This document shows, one piece after another, positions 23,325-32,884 of a DNA stretch of 64,000 bases. This stretch comes from Solwaraspora sp. WMMA2056 (GTDB taxonomy: Bacteria > Actinomycetota > Actinomycetes > Mycobacteriales > Micromonosporaceae). The stretch lies in assembly GCF_030345095.1 (NCBI RefSeq), contig NZ_CP128360.1, positions 1,116,001-1,180,000 of the forward strand, in the 5' to 3' direction. Below the pieces are notes generated by a model. The model was not told the origin of the DNA. It saw only the letters and a program-made list of their open reading frames with translations, and did no database searches. The number at the start of each line of letters is the position of its first letter. Within the stretch, counting starts at the first letter, position 1. The position numbers and the translations under genes were made by a program.

Positions 23325-24242
23325 AAACGCGGGTCGCCAGAGCCAGCGCAGCGCATCCGGCAGCAGCGCGCCGGGGTGGTTCGGGCTGTGCCCACCGTCG
23401 CCGAGCACCAGCCGGAAGTCGTATCCGGACTGCGCCAGGGCGGCCGCGACGTGCAGGTTGCTGGCGAGCCAGTTGCGCTCCGGCTCGTTCCAGTTGATGT
23501 CCCGGTGCGCGGCCTGCAGGAAGATCCGCAAAGGCTTGCGTGGGATGTCCCGGATCAGCTCCGGATAAGGGTTGCCGCCGGGCATCTGGGCGAAGCTGGA
23601 CAGGCAGCAGAGCACCCGGCGGAACCTGTCCGGGCGCAGCCAGGCGACAGTGAAAGCGCAGTTGCCGCCGCTGCTGATCCCGCAGATCCCCCACTGATCC
23701 GGGTCATCGGTGATCGAAAAACGCCCTGTCACCTGGGGGATGATCTCGCTCAACAGGAAGGTGGCACAGCGGTCGTCGAAAGCGTCGTACTCGACGTTGC
23801 GCTGCTTACGCCTGCCGCCGCCAGCAGCGCCACCGTCACCAGCGCCGCTGCCGCCGTCACCAGGGCCGTCACCAGCGGCAGCGCCGTCAGGCATGGACCC
23901 AGGGTCGACGAACACACCGATCATCGGAGGGAGGTCGCCGTTGTGGATCAGGTTGTCCAGGACGACGGCGCCACGGACCTCGCCGGCCGGGTCCAGGTTC
24001 CACCAGCCGTCCTGGAACACCAACAGGGCGGCAGGGCGGGACGGGTCGTACTGCGCCGGCAGGTGCACCCAGAACTTCCGCGCCGTACCCGGGTAGACGG
24101 CGCTGTCCGCCCAGTCGAACTCGATGGTCCGGCCGACCGGGACACCGGGTAGGCGTACCGAGTCGGGGCCGTGCCGGTAGCGGACGTCGGACTGGTCGAC
24201 CGGCAACTGCCGGTACGGCACGTCCACCCGCAGCCGATTCAC
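23307..24242 (-). CDS. Enterochelin-esterase-like alpha/beta hydrolase
   Basis: 311 residues from GTG 24242; the longer frame lies inside serS and is a shadow. The fold is seen in KFWVHLPAQYDPSRPAALLVF, the nucleophile elbow WGICGISSGGNCAF (Ser in GISSG), and LGDGGHSPNHPG with the catalytic His. A low-complexity insert (G/A/D-rich, then RRKQRN) interrupts the middle, about residues 117-150. The relatives hydrolyse siderophore or other esters; the substrate is not clear. It runs the same way as serS, 29 bp downstream of it. Confidence 0.8.
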   Translation of the reverse strand: MNRLRVDVPYRQLPVDQSDVRYRHGPDSVRLPGVPVGRTIEFDWADSAVYPGTARKFWVHLPAQYDPSRPAALLVFQDGWWNLDPAGEVRGAVVLDNLIHNGDLPPMIGVFVDPGSMPDGAAAGDGPGDGGSGAGDGGAAGGGRRKQRNVEYDAFDDRCATFLLSEIIPQVTGRFSITDDPDQWGICGISSGGNCAFTVAWLRPDRFRRVLCCLSSFAQMPGGNPYPELIRDIPRKPLRIFLQAAHRDINWNEPERNWLASNLHVAAALAQSGYDFRLVLGDGGHSPNHPGALLPDALRWLWRPAFQDQLM

Positions 24243-24271
24243 TCCGTCGCGCCCAGCAGAGCGGGTAGCGG

Positions 24272-25537
24272 TCAGGCGGTGGCCAGGGGTTCCAGGACGT
24301 CGCGGCCGCCGAGGTAGGGCTGCAGCGCCTTCGGCACCCGTACCGAACCGTCCGGCTGCTGGTGGTTCTCCAGGATCGGGATCAGCCACCGGGTCGTCGC
24401 CAGGGTGCCGTTGAGGGTCGCCACCGGCTGGGTGCGGCCCTCGGCGTCGCGGTAGCGGATGTTCAGCCGGCGGGCCTGGAAGGTGGTGCAGTTCGACGTG
24501 GAGGTGACCTCGCGGTAGCGGCCCTGCGACGGCACCCACGCCTCGCAGTCGTACTTGCGGGCCGCGCTGGTGCCCAGGTCGCCGGCGGCGACGTCGATCA
24601 CCCGGTACGGGATCTCGACCTTGGCCAGCATCTCCTCCTCCCAGGCGAGCAGCCGCAGATGCTCGTCGTGGGCCTGCTCCGGCGGGCAGAAGGAGAACAT
24701 CTCCACCTTGTCGAACTGGTGCACCCGCAGGATGCCGCGCACGTCCCGGCCGTACGACCCGGCTTCGCGCCGGAAGCACGACGACCAGCCGGCGTAGCGG
24801 ACCGGGCCGTCGAGGGTCAGGATCTCGTTCGAGTGGTACGCCGCCAGCGGCACCTCGCTGGTGCCGACCAGGTACAGGTCGTCGGCTTCGAGCCGGTAGA
24901 CCTCGCTGGCGTGCTCGCCGAGGAAACCGGTGCCCTCCATCGACTCCGGCTTGACCAGCACCGGGGTGATCGTCGGGGTGAGGCCGTACTCGACGGCCTG
25001 GGCGATGGCCAGCTGCAGCAGGCCAAGTTGCAGCAGCGCGCCGACGCCGGTCAGGTAGTAGAACCGGCTGCCGGAGACCTTCGCGCCGCGTTCGACGTCG
25101 ATCGCGCCGAGCGCCTCGCCGATCGCCAGGTGATCGCGGGGGTTGTCGATGTCGGGCCGGTCACCGACCTCGCGCAGCACGACGTAGTCGTCCTCGCCGC
25201 CGGACGGCGCCCCGTCCTCGACCAGGTTGGGGAAGGCCAACTGCGCCCGGCGCAGCGCCTGCTCGGCCTCGGTCACGGCCGTTTCGGCCGCCTTCACCTG
25301 GGCCGACAACTTCTTGGTACGGGCGAGCAGCTCAAGCTTCTCGGCCGGTTCGGCCCGGGACAGGCGCTTGCCGAGTTGCTTCTGCTCGGCACGCAACGCC
25401 TCGAACGCCTGCACGGCCGTCCGTCGGGCCTCGTCGGTGGCGATCAGATCGTCCACCCGGGACTCGGACTCACCGCGGGCACGCTGGCTGGCACGGAAGA
25501 GGTCCGGGTCGTCACGGAGCAGGCGGAGATCGATCAC
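24272..25537 (-). CDS. serS: Seryl-tRNA synthetase
   Basis: 421 residues from GTG 25537 ([18 protein letters not shown]). The N-terminal coiled-coil arm spans about 30-100. Class II motifs follow: motif 2 [18 protein letters not shown], motif 3 [24 protein letters not shown] and the [18 protein letters not shown] stretch bind serine and ATP. It attaches serine to tRNA-Ser. Full length and typical. serS lies close to the replication origin in several actinobacteria, in agreement with the parS site of this window. Confidence 0.98.
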   Translation of the reverse strand: MIDLRLLRDDPDLFRASQRARGESESRVDDLIATDEARRTAVQAFEALRAEQKQLGKRLSRAEPAEKLELLARTKKLSAQVKAAETAVTEAEQALRRAQLAFPNLVEDGAPSGGEDDYVVLREVGDRPDIDNPRDHLAIGEALGAIDVERGAKVSGSRFYYLTGVGALLQLGLLQLAIAQAVEYGLTPTITPVLVKPESMEGTGFLGEHASEVYRLEADDLYLVGTSEVPLAAYHSNEILTLDGPVRYAGWSSCFRREAGSYGRDVRGILRVHQFDKVEMFSFCPPEQAHDEHLRLLAWEEEMLAKVEIPYRVIDVAAGDLGTSAARKYDCEAWVPSQGRYREVTSTSNCTTFQARRLNIRYRDAEGRTQPVATLNGTLATTRWLIPILENHQQPDGSVRVPKALQPYLGGRDVLEPLATA

Positions 25538-25666
25538 AGCAGCCAACGATACCGGCAGCGCCGGCCACCTCGCGCGCAGGTTTACGCCAGGCCGGTGTGC
25601 GCACTCCAGGTGGGTCCACCTTTGCACCGGGCTTCGTCGCAGCGGCCATCGCCGTGAGCTAGCGTC

Positions 25667-26104
25667 ATGGCCATGCCTATCCGTACCGCATCAGCCCGCT
25701 GGCAGGGCAATCTGACCGAGGGTTCCGGCACCATCCGCACCGGCAAGGGCGGATACGAGGGGAACTATTCGTTCAAGTCCCGTTTCGAGGAGGGCGAGGG
25801 CACCAACCCGGAGGAGCTGATCGGGGCGGCCCACGCCGGCTGCTTCTCGATGGCGTTCTCCAAGGGGCTGGCGGACGCCGGCTTCACGCCGACGTCGGTG
25901 CAGACCACCGCGTCGGTGCACCTGGACAAGATCGACGCCGGGATGACCGTCACCCGCATCGACCTGGAGACGGTCGGTGAGGTCCCGGGCATCGACCCGG
26001 ACACGTTCCAGAAGCTGGCCGAGGCCGCGAAGGCCAACTGCCCGATCTCCCGGCTGCTGTCGCCGGGCGCCGAGATCACCTTGAACGCCAGCCTGTCCGT
26101 CTGA
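25667..26104 (+). CDS. OsmC-family peroxiredoxin
   Basis: 145 residues from ATG 25667 or ATG 25673. [18 protein letters not shown] and [31 protein letters not shown] hold the first reactive cysteine and the active-site Glu; [22 protein letters not shown] holds the second. OsmC proteins reduce organic hydroperoxides with a thiol pair. It is divergent from serS, 129 bp away, and forms its own unit. Confidence 0.92.
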   Translation: MAMPIRTASARWQGNLTEGSGTIRTGKGGYEGNYSFKSRFEEGEGTNPEELIGAAHAGCFSMAFSKGLADAGFTPTSVQTTASVHLDKIDAGMTVTRIDLETVGEVPGIDPDTFQKLAEAAKANCPISRLLSPGAEITLNASLSV

Positions 26105-26182
26105 CGAACCACATCGAAGCGCACGATCCGATTCCACGTCCAAGGTCGTCCCCGGCGACGAGCGGTGCGGCAGAATGGACCG

Positions 26183-26536
26183 ATGCCGGTCGAGATGAGC
26201 CGCGAACGCTTCGAGGAGCTCGTCGGGGAGGCCCTGGATGAGGTGCCTCCGGAGCTGCTCCGGTTGATGAGCAACGTGGTGATCCTCGTCGAGGACGACA
26301 CCCCGGCCGGTGAACCGGAGCTGCTCGGACTCTACGAGGGGCACGCGTTGACCAGCCGGGGCTGGGACTACGCCGGGGTGCTGCCGGACCGGATCCTGAT
26401 CTACCGCAATCCGATTCTGCGGATCTGCGACACCGAGGCCGACGTGGTCGAGGAGGTGGCCATCACGGTGGTCCACGAGATCGCCCACCACTTCGGCATC
26501 GACGACGAACGGCTGCACGCCCTCGGCTGGGGTTGA
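26183..26536 (+). CDS. Minimal zincin-type metallopeptidase family protein
   Basis: 117 residues from ATG 26183. The hallmark VVHEIAHHFGID is HExxH with a third ligand nearby, and VVILVEDD, GLYEGHALTSRGWDY and ILIYRNPILRICDTEADVVEEV are typical of the minimal MMP-like domain. It has no signal peptide. Its position between serS and pheA is also found in mycobacteria, as far as I recall. The role is unknown and could be an intracellular protease or a metal site only. Confidence 0.88.
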   Translation: MPVEMSRERFEELVGEALDEVPPELLRLMSNVVILVEDDTPAGEPELLGLYEGHALTSRGWDYAGVLPDRILIYRNPILRICDTEADVVEEVAITVVHEIAHHFGIDDERLHALGWG

Positions 26537-26540
26537 GCCC

Positions 26541-26593
26541 CGCCTCCGACCTTTCGAGCTGGCCTCCGACCTTTCGAACCGGCCTCCGGCCGG
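26541..26593. repeat. 20-bp tandem repeat after the zincin gene
   Basis: GCCTCCGACCTTTCGA occurs twice with a 20-bp period and a third time in part (GCCTCCGGCC), directly after the stop at 26536. Confidence 0.7.
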
Positions 26594-26664
26594 TTCGGCG
26601 ATGACCCTCCTTGCGCTGGTCACCTACCCTTCGGGGCGATCGACCTGACCAGGAGGGACCCCCC

Positions 26665-27357
26665 ATGCGCAGTGCCCTGTTCTCCGCCGAGCACCTGGAG
26701 AAGGAGTCGGCCCAGCCCGGCATGCGGCTGCAGAACTCCAAGATGCTGAAGATCGAACTCAACGGGGAGGCGATGGCCCGGACCGGGTCGATGGTCGCCT
26801 ACCAGGGCCACGTGCAGTTCCAGGCGCTCGGTTCGGGCGGGCTCGGCAACTTCATCAAGCAGCGGCTCACCGGCGAAGGCGTACCGCTGATGAAGTTGAC
26901 CGGTCAGGGTGACGTGTTCCTCGCCAACGAGGCCAGCGACGTGCACATCATCGACCTGGAACCGGGCGACGCGCTGTCGATCAACGGGTCCAGCGTGCTG
27001 GCCTTCGACTCGACCCTGCAGTACGACATCCGGATGGTGCAGGGGATGGGCTTCGCCTCGTCCGCCGGGCTGTTCAACTGCGTCTTCACCGGTCAGGGCC
27101 GGCTCGCCATCACCACCAAGGGCACCCCGGTGGTGCTGACCGTGGACCAGCCGACGTACGTCGACCCGCAGGCGGCGGTCTGCTGGTCGGCCAGTCTGCA
27201 GACCGGCTACCACCGGGCCGAGCAGTTGGGCATCGGTACGCTGCTGGGCCGCCGTACCGGTGAGGCGTTCACGATGAGCTTCGCCGGGCAGGGCTTCGTG
27301 ATCGTCCAGCCGTCGGAGGAGCCGCCGGTGCGCGGCGCCGGCCACCAGCAGCAGTAG
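26665..27357 (+). CDS. AIM24-family protein
   Basis: 230 residues from ATG 26665, with AGGAGG upstream. The protein is rich in beta strands: MLKIELNGEAMARTGSMVAYQG, GDVFLANEASDVHIIDLEPGDALSINGSSVLAFD and GLFNCVFTGQGRLAITTKG are the repeated strand-turn motifs of the AIM24/TIGR00266 family (jelly-roll-like). It carries no signal. Bacterial members are widespread and of unknown function. It stands alone and ends in a Q-rich tail. Confidence 0.88.
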   Translation: MRSALFSAEHLEKESAQPGMRLQNSKMLKIELNGEAMARTGSMVAYQGHVQFQALGSGGLGNFIKQRLTGEGVPLMKLTGQGDVFLANEASDVHIIDLEPGDALSINGSSVLAFDSTLQYDIRMVQGMGFASSAGLFNCVFTGQGRLAITTKGTPVVLTVDQPTYVDPQAAVCWSASLQTGYHRAEQLGIGTLLGRRTGEAFTMSFAGQGFVIVQPSEEPPVRGAGHQQQ

Positions 27358-27398
27358 CCGGCACCGGCACCGGCACCGGTAGCGGTAGCCAGCGTCCG

Positions 27399-28355
27399 TC
27401 AGCCGGGCTGGCCGGAGCGGATCCGGGCCAGCCATTCGGCGGCACGGGCGTACCCGTCGTCACCGCGCAGGGCCGGGCCGTCGACGGCCCGGCCGCTGCC
27501 GGCCGGCGGCCAGTCGTGCCGTGGGTAGGACCCGAGGAACCGGACGTCGGCGCAGACCCGGTGCAGACCACGCAGCGCCTCGCCCATCCGGTCGTCGGCG
27601 ACGTGCCCGGAGCAGTCGAGAAAGAACGCGTACCGGCCGAGGGCCTCGCCGGTGGGGCGGGACTCGATGCGGGTCAGGTTGACCTCGCGTACCGCCAGCT
27701 CCATCAGCACCGCGAGCAGCGCGCCGACCCGGTCGTGGGCGATGTAGACGGCCAGCGTGGTGATGTCGTCGCCGGTGGCCGCCGGCAGCGGGCCGGGCCG
27801 GCGGACCAGCACGAAGCGGGTCACGGCGTCGCCGTGGTCGGCGATCTTGTCGGCCAGTACGGTCAGCGCGTGCCCGCTGGCACCGATCGGCGCGCAGATC
27901 GCCGCGTCGAACTCGCCGTTGGCGACGCCGGCGGCGGCCGCCCCGTTGGACAGTACGTCGACCACGGTCGCGTCCGGCACCTGCCGGCGCAGCCAACCAC
28001 GGCACTGGGTCGACGCCTGCGGGTGCGCGGCGATGCTGCGGACCCGCTCCAGCGCCACCCCGTCGCGGGCGGCCAGCACGAACTCGACCGGCAGCACCAC
28101 CTCCTGGGTGATCATCAGCGGGTCGCCGCCGGTCAACTCGTCGAAGGTGACCCCGACCGCCCCGCCGATCGAGTTCTCCAGCGGTACCAGGGCGGCGTCG
28201 ACGGTCCCGGCACGGACCGCGTCGAGCGCCTCGGGCACGCTGCGGGCCGGGATCCGCTCCGCGCGTTGCGCCGCCGGGATGCTCCGCAGCGCCTGTTCGG
28301 CGAAGGTGCCTTCCGGGCCGAGGTAGGCGAACCGGGTCGGTGTGGCGACGGACAT
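27399..28355 (-). CDS. pheA: Prephenate dehydratase
   Basis: 318 residues from ATG 28355. The catalytic domain has FAYLGPEGTFAEQAL, VPLENSIGGAVGVTFDEL and a TRFVLV motif (conserved T-R-F). The regulatory ACT domain (about 203-285) has ESRPTGEALGRYAFFLDCSGH, the ESRP motif of the phenylalanine site. It converts prephenate to phenylpyruvate and is feedback-inhibited by phenylalanine. No chorismate mutase domain is attached. The lipoprotein gene 28366-28965 is 10 bp upstream on the same strand. Confidence 0.96.
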   Translation of the reverse strand: MSVATPTRFAYLGPEGTFAEQALRSIPAAQRAERIPARSVPEALDAVRAGTVDAALVPLENSIGGAVGVTFDELTGGDPLMITQEVVLPVEFVLAARDGVALERVRSIAAHPQASTQCRGWLRRQVPDATVVDVLSNGAAAAGVANGEFDAAICAPIGASGHALTVLADKIADHGDAVTRFVLVRRPGPLPAATGDDITTLAVYIAHDRVGALLAVLMELAVREVNLTRIESRPTGEALGRYAFFLDCSGHVADDRMGEALRGLHRVCADVRFLGSYPRHDWPPAGSGRAVDGPALRGDDGYARAAEWLARIRSGQPG

Positions 28356-28365
28356 GCCGGCCAGC

Positions 28366-28965
28366 TTACGGAGTGGTCGGCGGGATCGGCACCGACTCGC
28401 AGGCGAGGGTACGGATCCCGGCCGGCGCGCCGACCCGTACCGGGATGACACAGACGTCGGTGCCGGCGGTGACCAGCGTGATCGACTCCGGCGATCCTTC
28501 GGTGACCACCTGCAGCGGCTCACGCGCGGGGATCTGCACGACGGTGTACTGCCAGCTGCCGGCGCAGCGTGGCGCGACCCGTACGGTCGTCCGGGCGCCG
28601 GCGGGCAGCAGCCCGTCGGCGCGCAGTACGGCGATCACCCGATCGGCGCTGGGCCGGCCGGCACAGTCGACGGCGATTGCCACCGGGAACCCGGTGGCGG
28701 TCGGGGTCGGCACACGTGGCGGGGTGGCGGTCGGGGTCGGCGTCCGCGTCGGTGTGGCGGTCGGGGTCGGCCCGTCCGGCGGCGTGCCGGTGTCGCCGAC
28801 ACCGGCCGGCAGGGAGATCTCGGGCGCGGGCTCGGCGAGCCCGGGTGGCCGGCCGCAGCCGGCGACGGCGACGGCGCTGATCAGCAGCAGACCGAACCAG
28901 GCCGGCAGGTTGCGCCGCGACCGCTGCGGCCCGCTGCCCCGACGTGGCCGGAGCGCGGATGTCAC
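28366..28965 (-). CDS. Secreted lipoprotein with a Thr/Pro linker
   Basis: 199 residues. A basic N-terminus, hydrophobic stretch and lipobox VAVAGC (near residue 37) indicate a lipoprotein. A T-P repeat linker (about 64-90, PTPTATPTRTPTPT type) leads to a globular domain of about 100 residues with four cysteines that could form two disulfides. The domain family is not recognised. It lies directly upstream of pheA, but a functional link is unlikely. Confidence 0.75.
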   Translation of the reverse strand: MTSALRPRRGSGPQRSRRNLPAWFGLLLISAVAVAGCGRPPGLAEPAPEISLPAGVGDTGTPPDGPTPTATPTRTPTPTATPPRVPTPTATGFPVAIAVDCAGRPSADRVIAVLRADGLLPAGARTTVRVAPRCAGSWQYTVVQIPAREPLQVVTEGSPESITLVTAGTDVCVIPVRVGAPAGIRTLACESVPIPPTTP

Positions 28966-29014
28966 CGGCTCATCGTAGGTGCTGCGACGGTGCCTGTCGG
29001 CCCCGGCGAGCCGG

Positions 29015-29112
29015 CCGGATCAGGGCCGGCCGGATCAGGGCCGGCCGGATCAGCTGGCCGGATCGAGGCCGGCCGGATCGAGGCAGGCCGGATCAGGGCA
29101 GGCCGGATCAGC
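29015..29112. repeat. 15-bp minisatellite, seven copies
   Basis: GGCCGGATCAGGGCC-type units start at 29015 (counting from CCGGAT), 29030, 29045, 29058, 29073, 29088 and 29103. All steps are 15 bp except one of 13. The array begins at the stop codon of the PAS gene and runs toward the lipoprotein gene. All units carry CCGGATC with small changes between CAGGG, CAGCT and GAGG. Confidence 0.85.
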
Positions 29113-29590
29113 TGGCCGAGAAGGCGGTGGAGATGGGGGCGAAGAAGGTCAGCGACCCGGCCACCTTGTTGCCGCTCCACACCGGCGTGGCGACGGCGTC
29201 GACGGTGCCGTCGCCCTGGCCGTCGACGATGGCGGTGGCGACGCGCAGCAGCCCCCGGGCGAGTCGACCCGAGGTGAGCGCGAGCAACGGCGGGATCTTG
29301 TCGATTTCGGTCTCGTCGAGTTCGCTGCGGGCGGCGGTGAAGTCGACCAGTCGCAGGCCGGCCAGCAACGGGCTGCCCTCGACGGTGCCGGGATCGCCGA
29401 GGCCCAGCAGCTCGCAGCAGGAGCGTGACGCCGCGACGATCCGGTAGTCCTGGTCGATGACCAGGCACGGCTCCAGCGCGACCGCAGCTGTGGCGACCCA
29501 GAGCTGGAAATTGTCGGCGCGCATCGGCTCCATCGGCTCGCGGGCCTGCGGCACCAACGGTTCCGAGATTGAGAGCTCGACGTGCGCCAC
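29108..29590 (-). CDS. Single PAS-domain protein
   Basis: 160 residues from GTG 29590 with GGGGAGG upstream. ACLVID-type start EPCLVIDQDYRIVAASRSCCELLGLGDPGTVEGSPLLAGLRLVDF is a PAS fold with the usual helices, and VSGNKVAGSLTFFAPI supplies the closing strands. No output domain is attached. It would sense a ligand or bind a partner. The minisatellite starts at its stop. Confidence 0.75.
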   Translation of the reverse strand: MAHVELSISEPLVPQAREPMEPMRADNFQLWVATAAVALEPCLVIDQDYRIVAASRSCCELLGLGDPGTVEGSPLLAGLRLVDFTAARSELDETEIDKIPPLLALTSGRLARGLLRVATAIVDGQGDGTVDAVATPVWSGNKVAGSLTFFAPISTAFSAS

Positions 29591-29766
29591 CGCGCCTCCC
29601 CTGACTCCGCCGGACACCCGCAACGCTAACCGGTCTCTGCGGCGTCCGTCGACTGGTGCCGGTCAGGGCCACCAAGGGGACGGGAAGCGGCAAACACGCG
29701 CGGTCGTCACATGTCCGATTTCAGCGGATGTACGTCGCAGAGAGGCGGTCAGCGCCTGCGCCGAGG

Positions 29767-30519
29767 CTACCGCCGGCCGGCAGGCTTGTCAGCCGCCGTT
29801 CGGTCGGCCCCGTACCACCGGTAGTCGGCGGCCTGGCGGTACGGAGCGTTGACCCAGGTGCCCGGATGGCGGGCGACCTGGGACAGCTTCTCCGCGGTGG
29901 CGGCGCTGATCCGGGTGCCGCCGGCGATGAGCAGCCGGTCCAGCTCCCGGTGGGTGGTGACCATGCACTCCTTGGGCAGCCCGTAGACGCTGATCACGCC
30001 CGAGCCGACGAAGGTGAGCACCGGGGCGACCGGGATGGTGTGCCCGATGGCGGCGGACATCGCCTTGCTGGCCCGCTTGGCGTCGCGGCGGGCCTCGGCG
30101 ACGTACGGCGGGCGCTTGCCGTTGATCTGCACGACGTCGCCGGCGACGAGCACCCGGCTGCGTCCATGGTCGACGACGGTGACCGCGAACAGCCCGCTCG
30201 GGCCGATGGCGAGGAAACCGGCGCGCTCACCGCGGCCGACGGTGTCCAGACCGAGTACGTGGTCCGGGCTGTCGGTACGCGGCCAGTTGACCACGTGCCA
30301 GGCGGGCCCGAGATGGTCGAGGCGGTGCAGGGCACGGGCCCCGGCGGCCTCGATACGGCGGGCGCCCCGCTCGGCGCGGCGGCGGCGGGCCCACTCCATC
30401 GGCGAGGGCCGGATGGCCTCCAGCGTTCCGGGCGGAGACTCCTCCATGGGCCGTGCTTCTGCTTGGCGGGGCAGGGCCCGCTGGGCGGGCAGTACGCGGC
30501 GCTCATGGAACACAGTCAT
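29767..30519 (-). CDS. NERD-like nuclease-related domain protein
   Basis: 250 residues from ATG 30519 with GGAGG five bases before. The N-terminus is basic (EWARRRRAERGARRIEAAG). FLAIGPSGLFAVTVVDHG, RVLVAGDVVQINGKRPPYVAEARRDA and VAPVLTFVG form the NERD core. The usual second-strand D/E and E-x-K are replaced by VTVVDHG, so nuclease activity is doubtful. It is divergent from arcA. Function unknown. Confidence 0.7.
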   Translation of the reverse strand: MTVFHERRVLPAQRALPRQAEARPMEESPPGTLEAIRPSPMEWARRRRAERGARRIEAAGARALHRLDHLGPAWHVVNWPRTDSPDHVLGLDTVGRGERAGFLAIGPSGLFAVTVVDHGRSRVLVAGDVVQINGKRPPYVAEARRDAKRASKAMSAAIGHTIPVAPVLTFVGSGVISVYGLPKECMVTTHRELDRLLIAGGTRISAATAEKLSQVARHPGTWVNAPYRQAADYRWYGADRTAADKPAGRR

Positions 30520-30608
30520 CACGACCTCCGGCAAAAGGTCCCCTGGACGATGGACTACCCACTACCGTACGTGGCGACACCGGTACTGAAGCAAGACGCC
30601 GAGCCGGA

Positions 30609-30635
30609 GTGAGTAGGGATGAATGCCCTATTCAC
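30609..30635. promoter_or_regulatory. Inverted repeat in front of arcA
   Basis: GTGAGTAGGG, a 7-base spacer, then CCCTATTCAC: 9 of 10 positions pair. The centre also reads TGAAT-N5-ATTCA. It lies 52 bp before the GTG start of arcA. Likely an operator; an ArgR or CRP/FNR-type factor would fit the form, but neither is shown. Confidence 0.5.
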
Positions 30636-30686
30636 CCAACGACTCTTTCGACAGATGGTGCCAAACGACTGCCCTAGGCTGCGAGT

Positions 30687-31895
30687 GTGACGCACTACGT
30701 CGACAGTGAGGTCGGCCACCTTCGGACCGTTCTGCTGCACCGCCCCGGCGCCGAACTCGCCCGGCTGACCCCGCGCAACAGCGGCAGCCTGCTCTTCGAC
30801 GCGATCCCCTGGGTCAGCCGCGCCCAGGCCGAACACGACGCCTTCGCGGCGGTGCTGCGCGAACGCGACGTGGAGGTGCTCTACCTGGAACAGTTGCTCG
30901 CCGAGACCGTCGCCCACCCGGACGCCCGCGCCGAGGCCGTGACGACCGTCCTCGACGGCGCCCGACTCGGCGTCAGCCTGCGGCAGCGGGTCGCCGATCA
31001 GCTCGGCTACCTCGACCCCGCCGGACTCGCCCGGGTCCTCGTCGCCGGCATCGCCCGCGGCGAACTGCGGATCCGCGCCGACCAGCCGCCCGGTCTGGGC
31101 TACACCCTGATGGACCCCCACGACTTCGTCATCGCGCCGCTGCCGAACCTGTTGTTCACCCGGGATTCATCCGTCTGGATCCGCGACCGGGTCGCGGTGA
31201 CCAGCCTCGCGATGCGGGCCCGACGACGGGAGGGCCATCTCACCGACCTGATCTACCGGCACCACCCCCGGTTCGCCGGCACCGAACTGCTGCACCGCCC
31301 CAGCGGCGCCCACGTCGAGGGCGGCGACGTCCTGCTGCTGGCACCCGGGGTCCTCGCGATCGGCGTCGGCGAACGCACCACCCCCGCCGGAGTGGAGCAA
31401 CTGGCCCACCGGGTGCTGTGCGCCGGGCTGGCCCACACCGTCCTGGTGGTGCCGATCGCCCAACGGCGGGCCACCATGCACCTGGACACCGTCTGCACCC
31501 TCGTCGACGTGGACGCCGTACTGATGTATCCGCCGATGGCCGACAGCCTCCGCGCGTACACGGTGATCCTCGACAGTGCCGGTGAGCTGCAGGTAGACGG
31601 CCCGGCACCGTGGCTGCGGGCCGCCGCCGACGCCATGGACCTGGACCGGCTGCGTCTGGTCGGCACCGGCCTGGACCCGGTCACCGCCGAGCGGGAACAG
31701 TGGGACGACGGCAACAACACCCTGGCCCTGTCGCCCGGGGTGTGCGTCGCCTACGAACGCAACACCGCCACCAACGCCCAGCTGCGCCGGGCCGGCATCG
31801 AGGTGGTCACGATCCCCGGTGCCGAACTCGGCTCCGGGCGGGGCGGCCCCCGGTGCATGTCGGCCCCGTTGGTCCGCGACCCGCTCACCCGCTGA
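30687..31895 (+). CDS. arcA: Arginine deiminase
   Basis: 402 residues from GTG 30687. The pentein catalytic set is present: [33 protein letters not shown] and the C-terminal [13 protein letters not shown] with the nucleophilic cysteine. It hydrolyses arginine to citrulline and ammonia, the first step of the arginine deiminase route. No arcB or arcC is adjacent, so it may serve citrulline supply or pH defence. The inverted repeat upstream suggests specific control. Confidence 0.95.
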   Translation: MTHYVDSEVGHLRTVLLHRPGAELARLTPRNSGSLLFDAIPWVSRAQAEHDAFAAVLRERDVEVLYLEQLLAETVAHPDARAEAVTTVLDGARLGVSLRQRVADQLGYLDPAGLARVLVAGIARGELRIRADQPPGLGYTLMDPHDFVIAPLPNLLFTRDSSVWIRDRVAVTSLAMRARRREGHLTDLIYRHHPRFAGTELLHRPSGAHVEGGDVLLLAPGVLAIGVGERTTPAGVEQLAHRVLCAGLAHTVLVVPIAQRRATMHLDTVCTLVDVDAVLMYPPMADSLRAYTVILDSAGELQVDGPAPWLRAAADAMDLDRLRLVGTGLDPVTAEREQWDDGNNTLALSPGVCVAYERNTATNAQLRRAGIEVVTIPGAELGSGRGGPRCMSAPLVRDPLTR

Positions 31896-31898
31896 GCC

Positions 31899-31941
31899 GC
31901 TGTCCGTGCCGGACCGCTGTCCGTGCCGGACCGCTGCCCCG
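31899..31941. repeat. 17-bp tandem repeat after arcA
   Basis: CCGCTGTCCGTGCCGGA occurs twice in a row and a third time in part, in the 72-bp gap between the convergent arcA and DUF5926 genes. Confidence 0.75.
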
Positions 31942-31967
31942 GCGGCCCTCGGCGGGGGCGGAGCGGG

Positions 31968-32849
31968 TCAGCGCAGCGTGAGTTGCCGGCCGAGCAGGCC
32001 CTGTCGGGCCCGCCGGGCGGCCGCGTCGAGCGCGCCGGAGTCGGTGGCCGCCTCGGCGTACCGCTTGGCGAACTCCGCCAGCGGACCCTCCCACTCGTCG
32101 GCCGACGGCGCCGCCGGCAGATCCCAGACCGGCACCAGCATCCCGTGCGCCCGGAACATGCCGGCGAACTTGGTCTGCGGCCCCAACGGCAGGTCCCCGG
32201 CGGCGCTCAGCCGGGCCAGGGTGTCCAGCGCCCGGTCCTCCTCGTCGCCCAGCACCCAGCGCACGTGCGCCCGGTCACCCACCCGGCACCAGTACGCGGC
32301 GGTCGCCGCCGCCATCCGGGTGGTCGGGTAGACCGACGCGTCGGCGCGCTCCAGCGACGCCTGCACCGCCGGATCGTCGGCCGCCTCGGGGGTCACCCAG
32401 AAGCTGAAACCGTCGTGCACGGTCACCGACAGCGCCCCGTCGGCCAGCACGTCCTGCAGTCGAGGGCCCGGCCCGGGCAACGGCGGCACCACGACGGTCT
32501 CGCCCGGCGCGGTCTCCAACGCCGACAGCAGCGCGGCGGCCAGGTCCCGGGACACGTCACCGGACTGGGCGTGCCGCTGCAGTCCGAGCATGACGTGCCC
32601 GTCGGCGCGCACCAGCGCCGGCACCGCCATCGGCAGGACGGTCGCCAGCGTGACCGTCCGGTCGGCGTACTTCTCGGTCAGCTCCGCAGCCAGGACCAGC
32701 GGGGCGGTGCCGGCCGGGACCAGCTCGCGGAGCGCGACCCAGTCCGGTTCGTCGGCCAGCCCGGCGAACGGCCGGGGCACGAATACGTCGCGGATCTTCT
32801 CCCGCTTGCCGCCGCTCGCGGCCCGGTCCTGCTTTCGGCGCTTGCTCAC
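31968..32849 (-). CDS. DUF5926 family protein
   Basis: 293 residues from ATG 32849. It starts MSKRRKQDRAASGGKREKIRDVFVPRPFAGL, a basic tail then a conserved motif of this actinobacterial family. The rest is a cytoplasmic alpha/beta protein (LPMAVPALVRADGHVMLGLQ, RVGDRAHVRWVLGDEEDRALDTLARL). No catalytic motif is evident. Function unknown. It lies on the same strand as the histidine kinase pair, 35 bp after the HATPase gene. Confidence 0.82.
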   Translation of the reverse strand: MSKRRKQDRAASGGKREKIRDVFVPRPFAGLADEPDWVALRELVPAGTAPLVLAAELTEKYADRTVTLATVLPMAVPALVRADGHVMLGLQRHAQSGDVSRDLAAALLSALETAPGETVVVPPLPGPGPRLQDVLADGALSVTVHDGFSFWVTPEAADDPAVQASLERADASVYPTTRMAAATAAYWCRVGDRAHVRWVLGDEEDRALDTLARLSAAGDLPLGPQTKFAGMFRAHGMLVPVWDLPAAPSADEWEGPLAEFAKRYAEAATDSGALDAAARRARQGLLGRQLTLR

Positions 32850-32884
32850 GGCCAGTCAGCCTAGAGGATTCCACCGCTTCGCGG

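Noticed and set aside
29015-29112. CRISPR-like array
   Set aside because: The units are contiguous without unique spacers and are only 15 bp long, so it is a minisatellite.
17122-31895. Arginine catabolic operon linking the dimethylargininase and arcA
   Set aside because: The genes are 13 kb apart with unrelated genes between, and no arcB, arcC or rocD is present.
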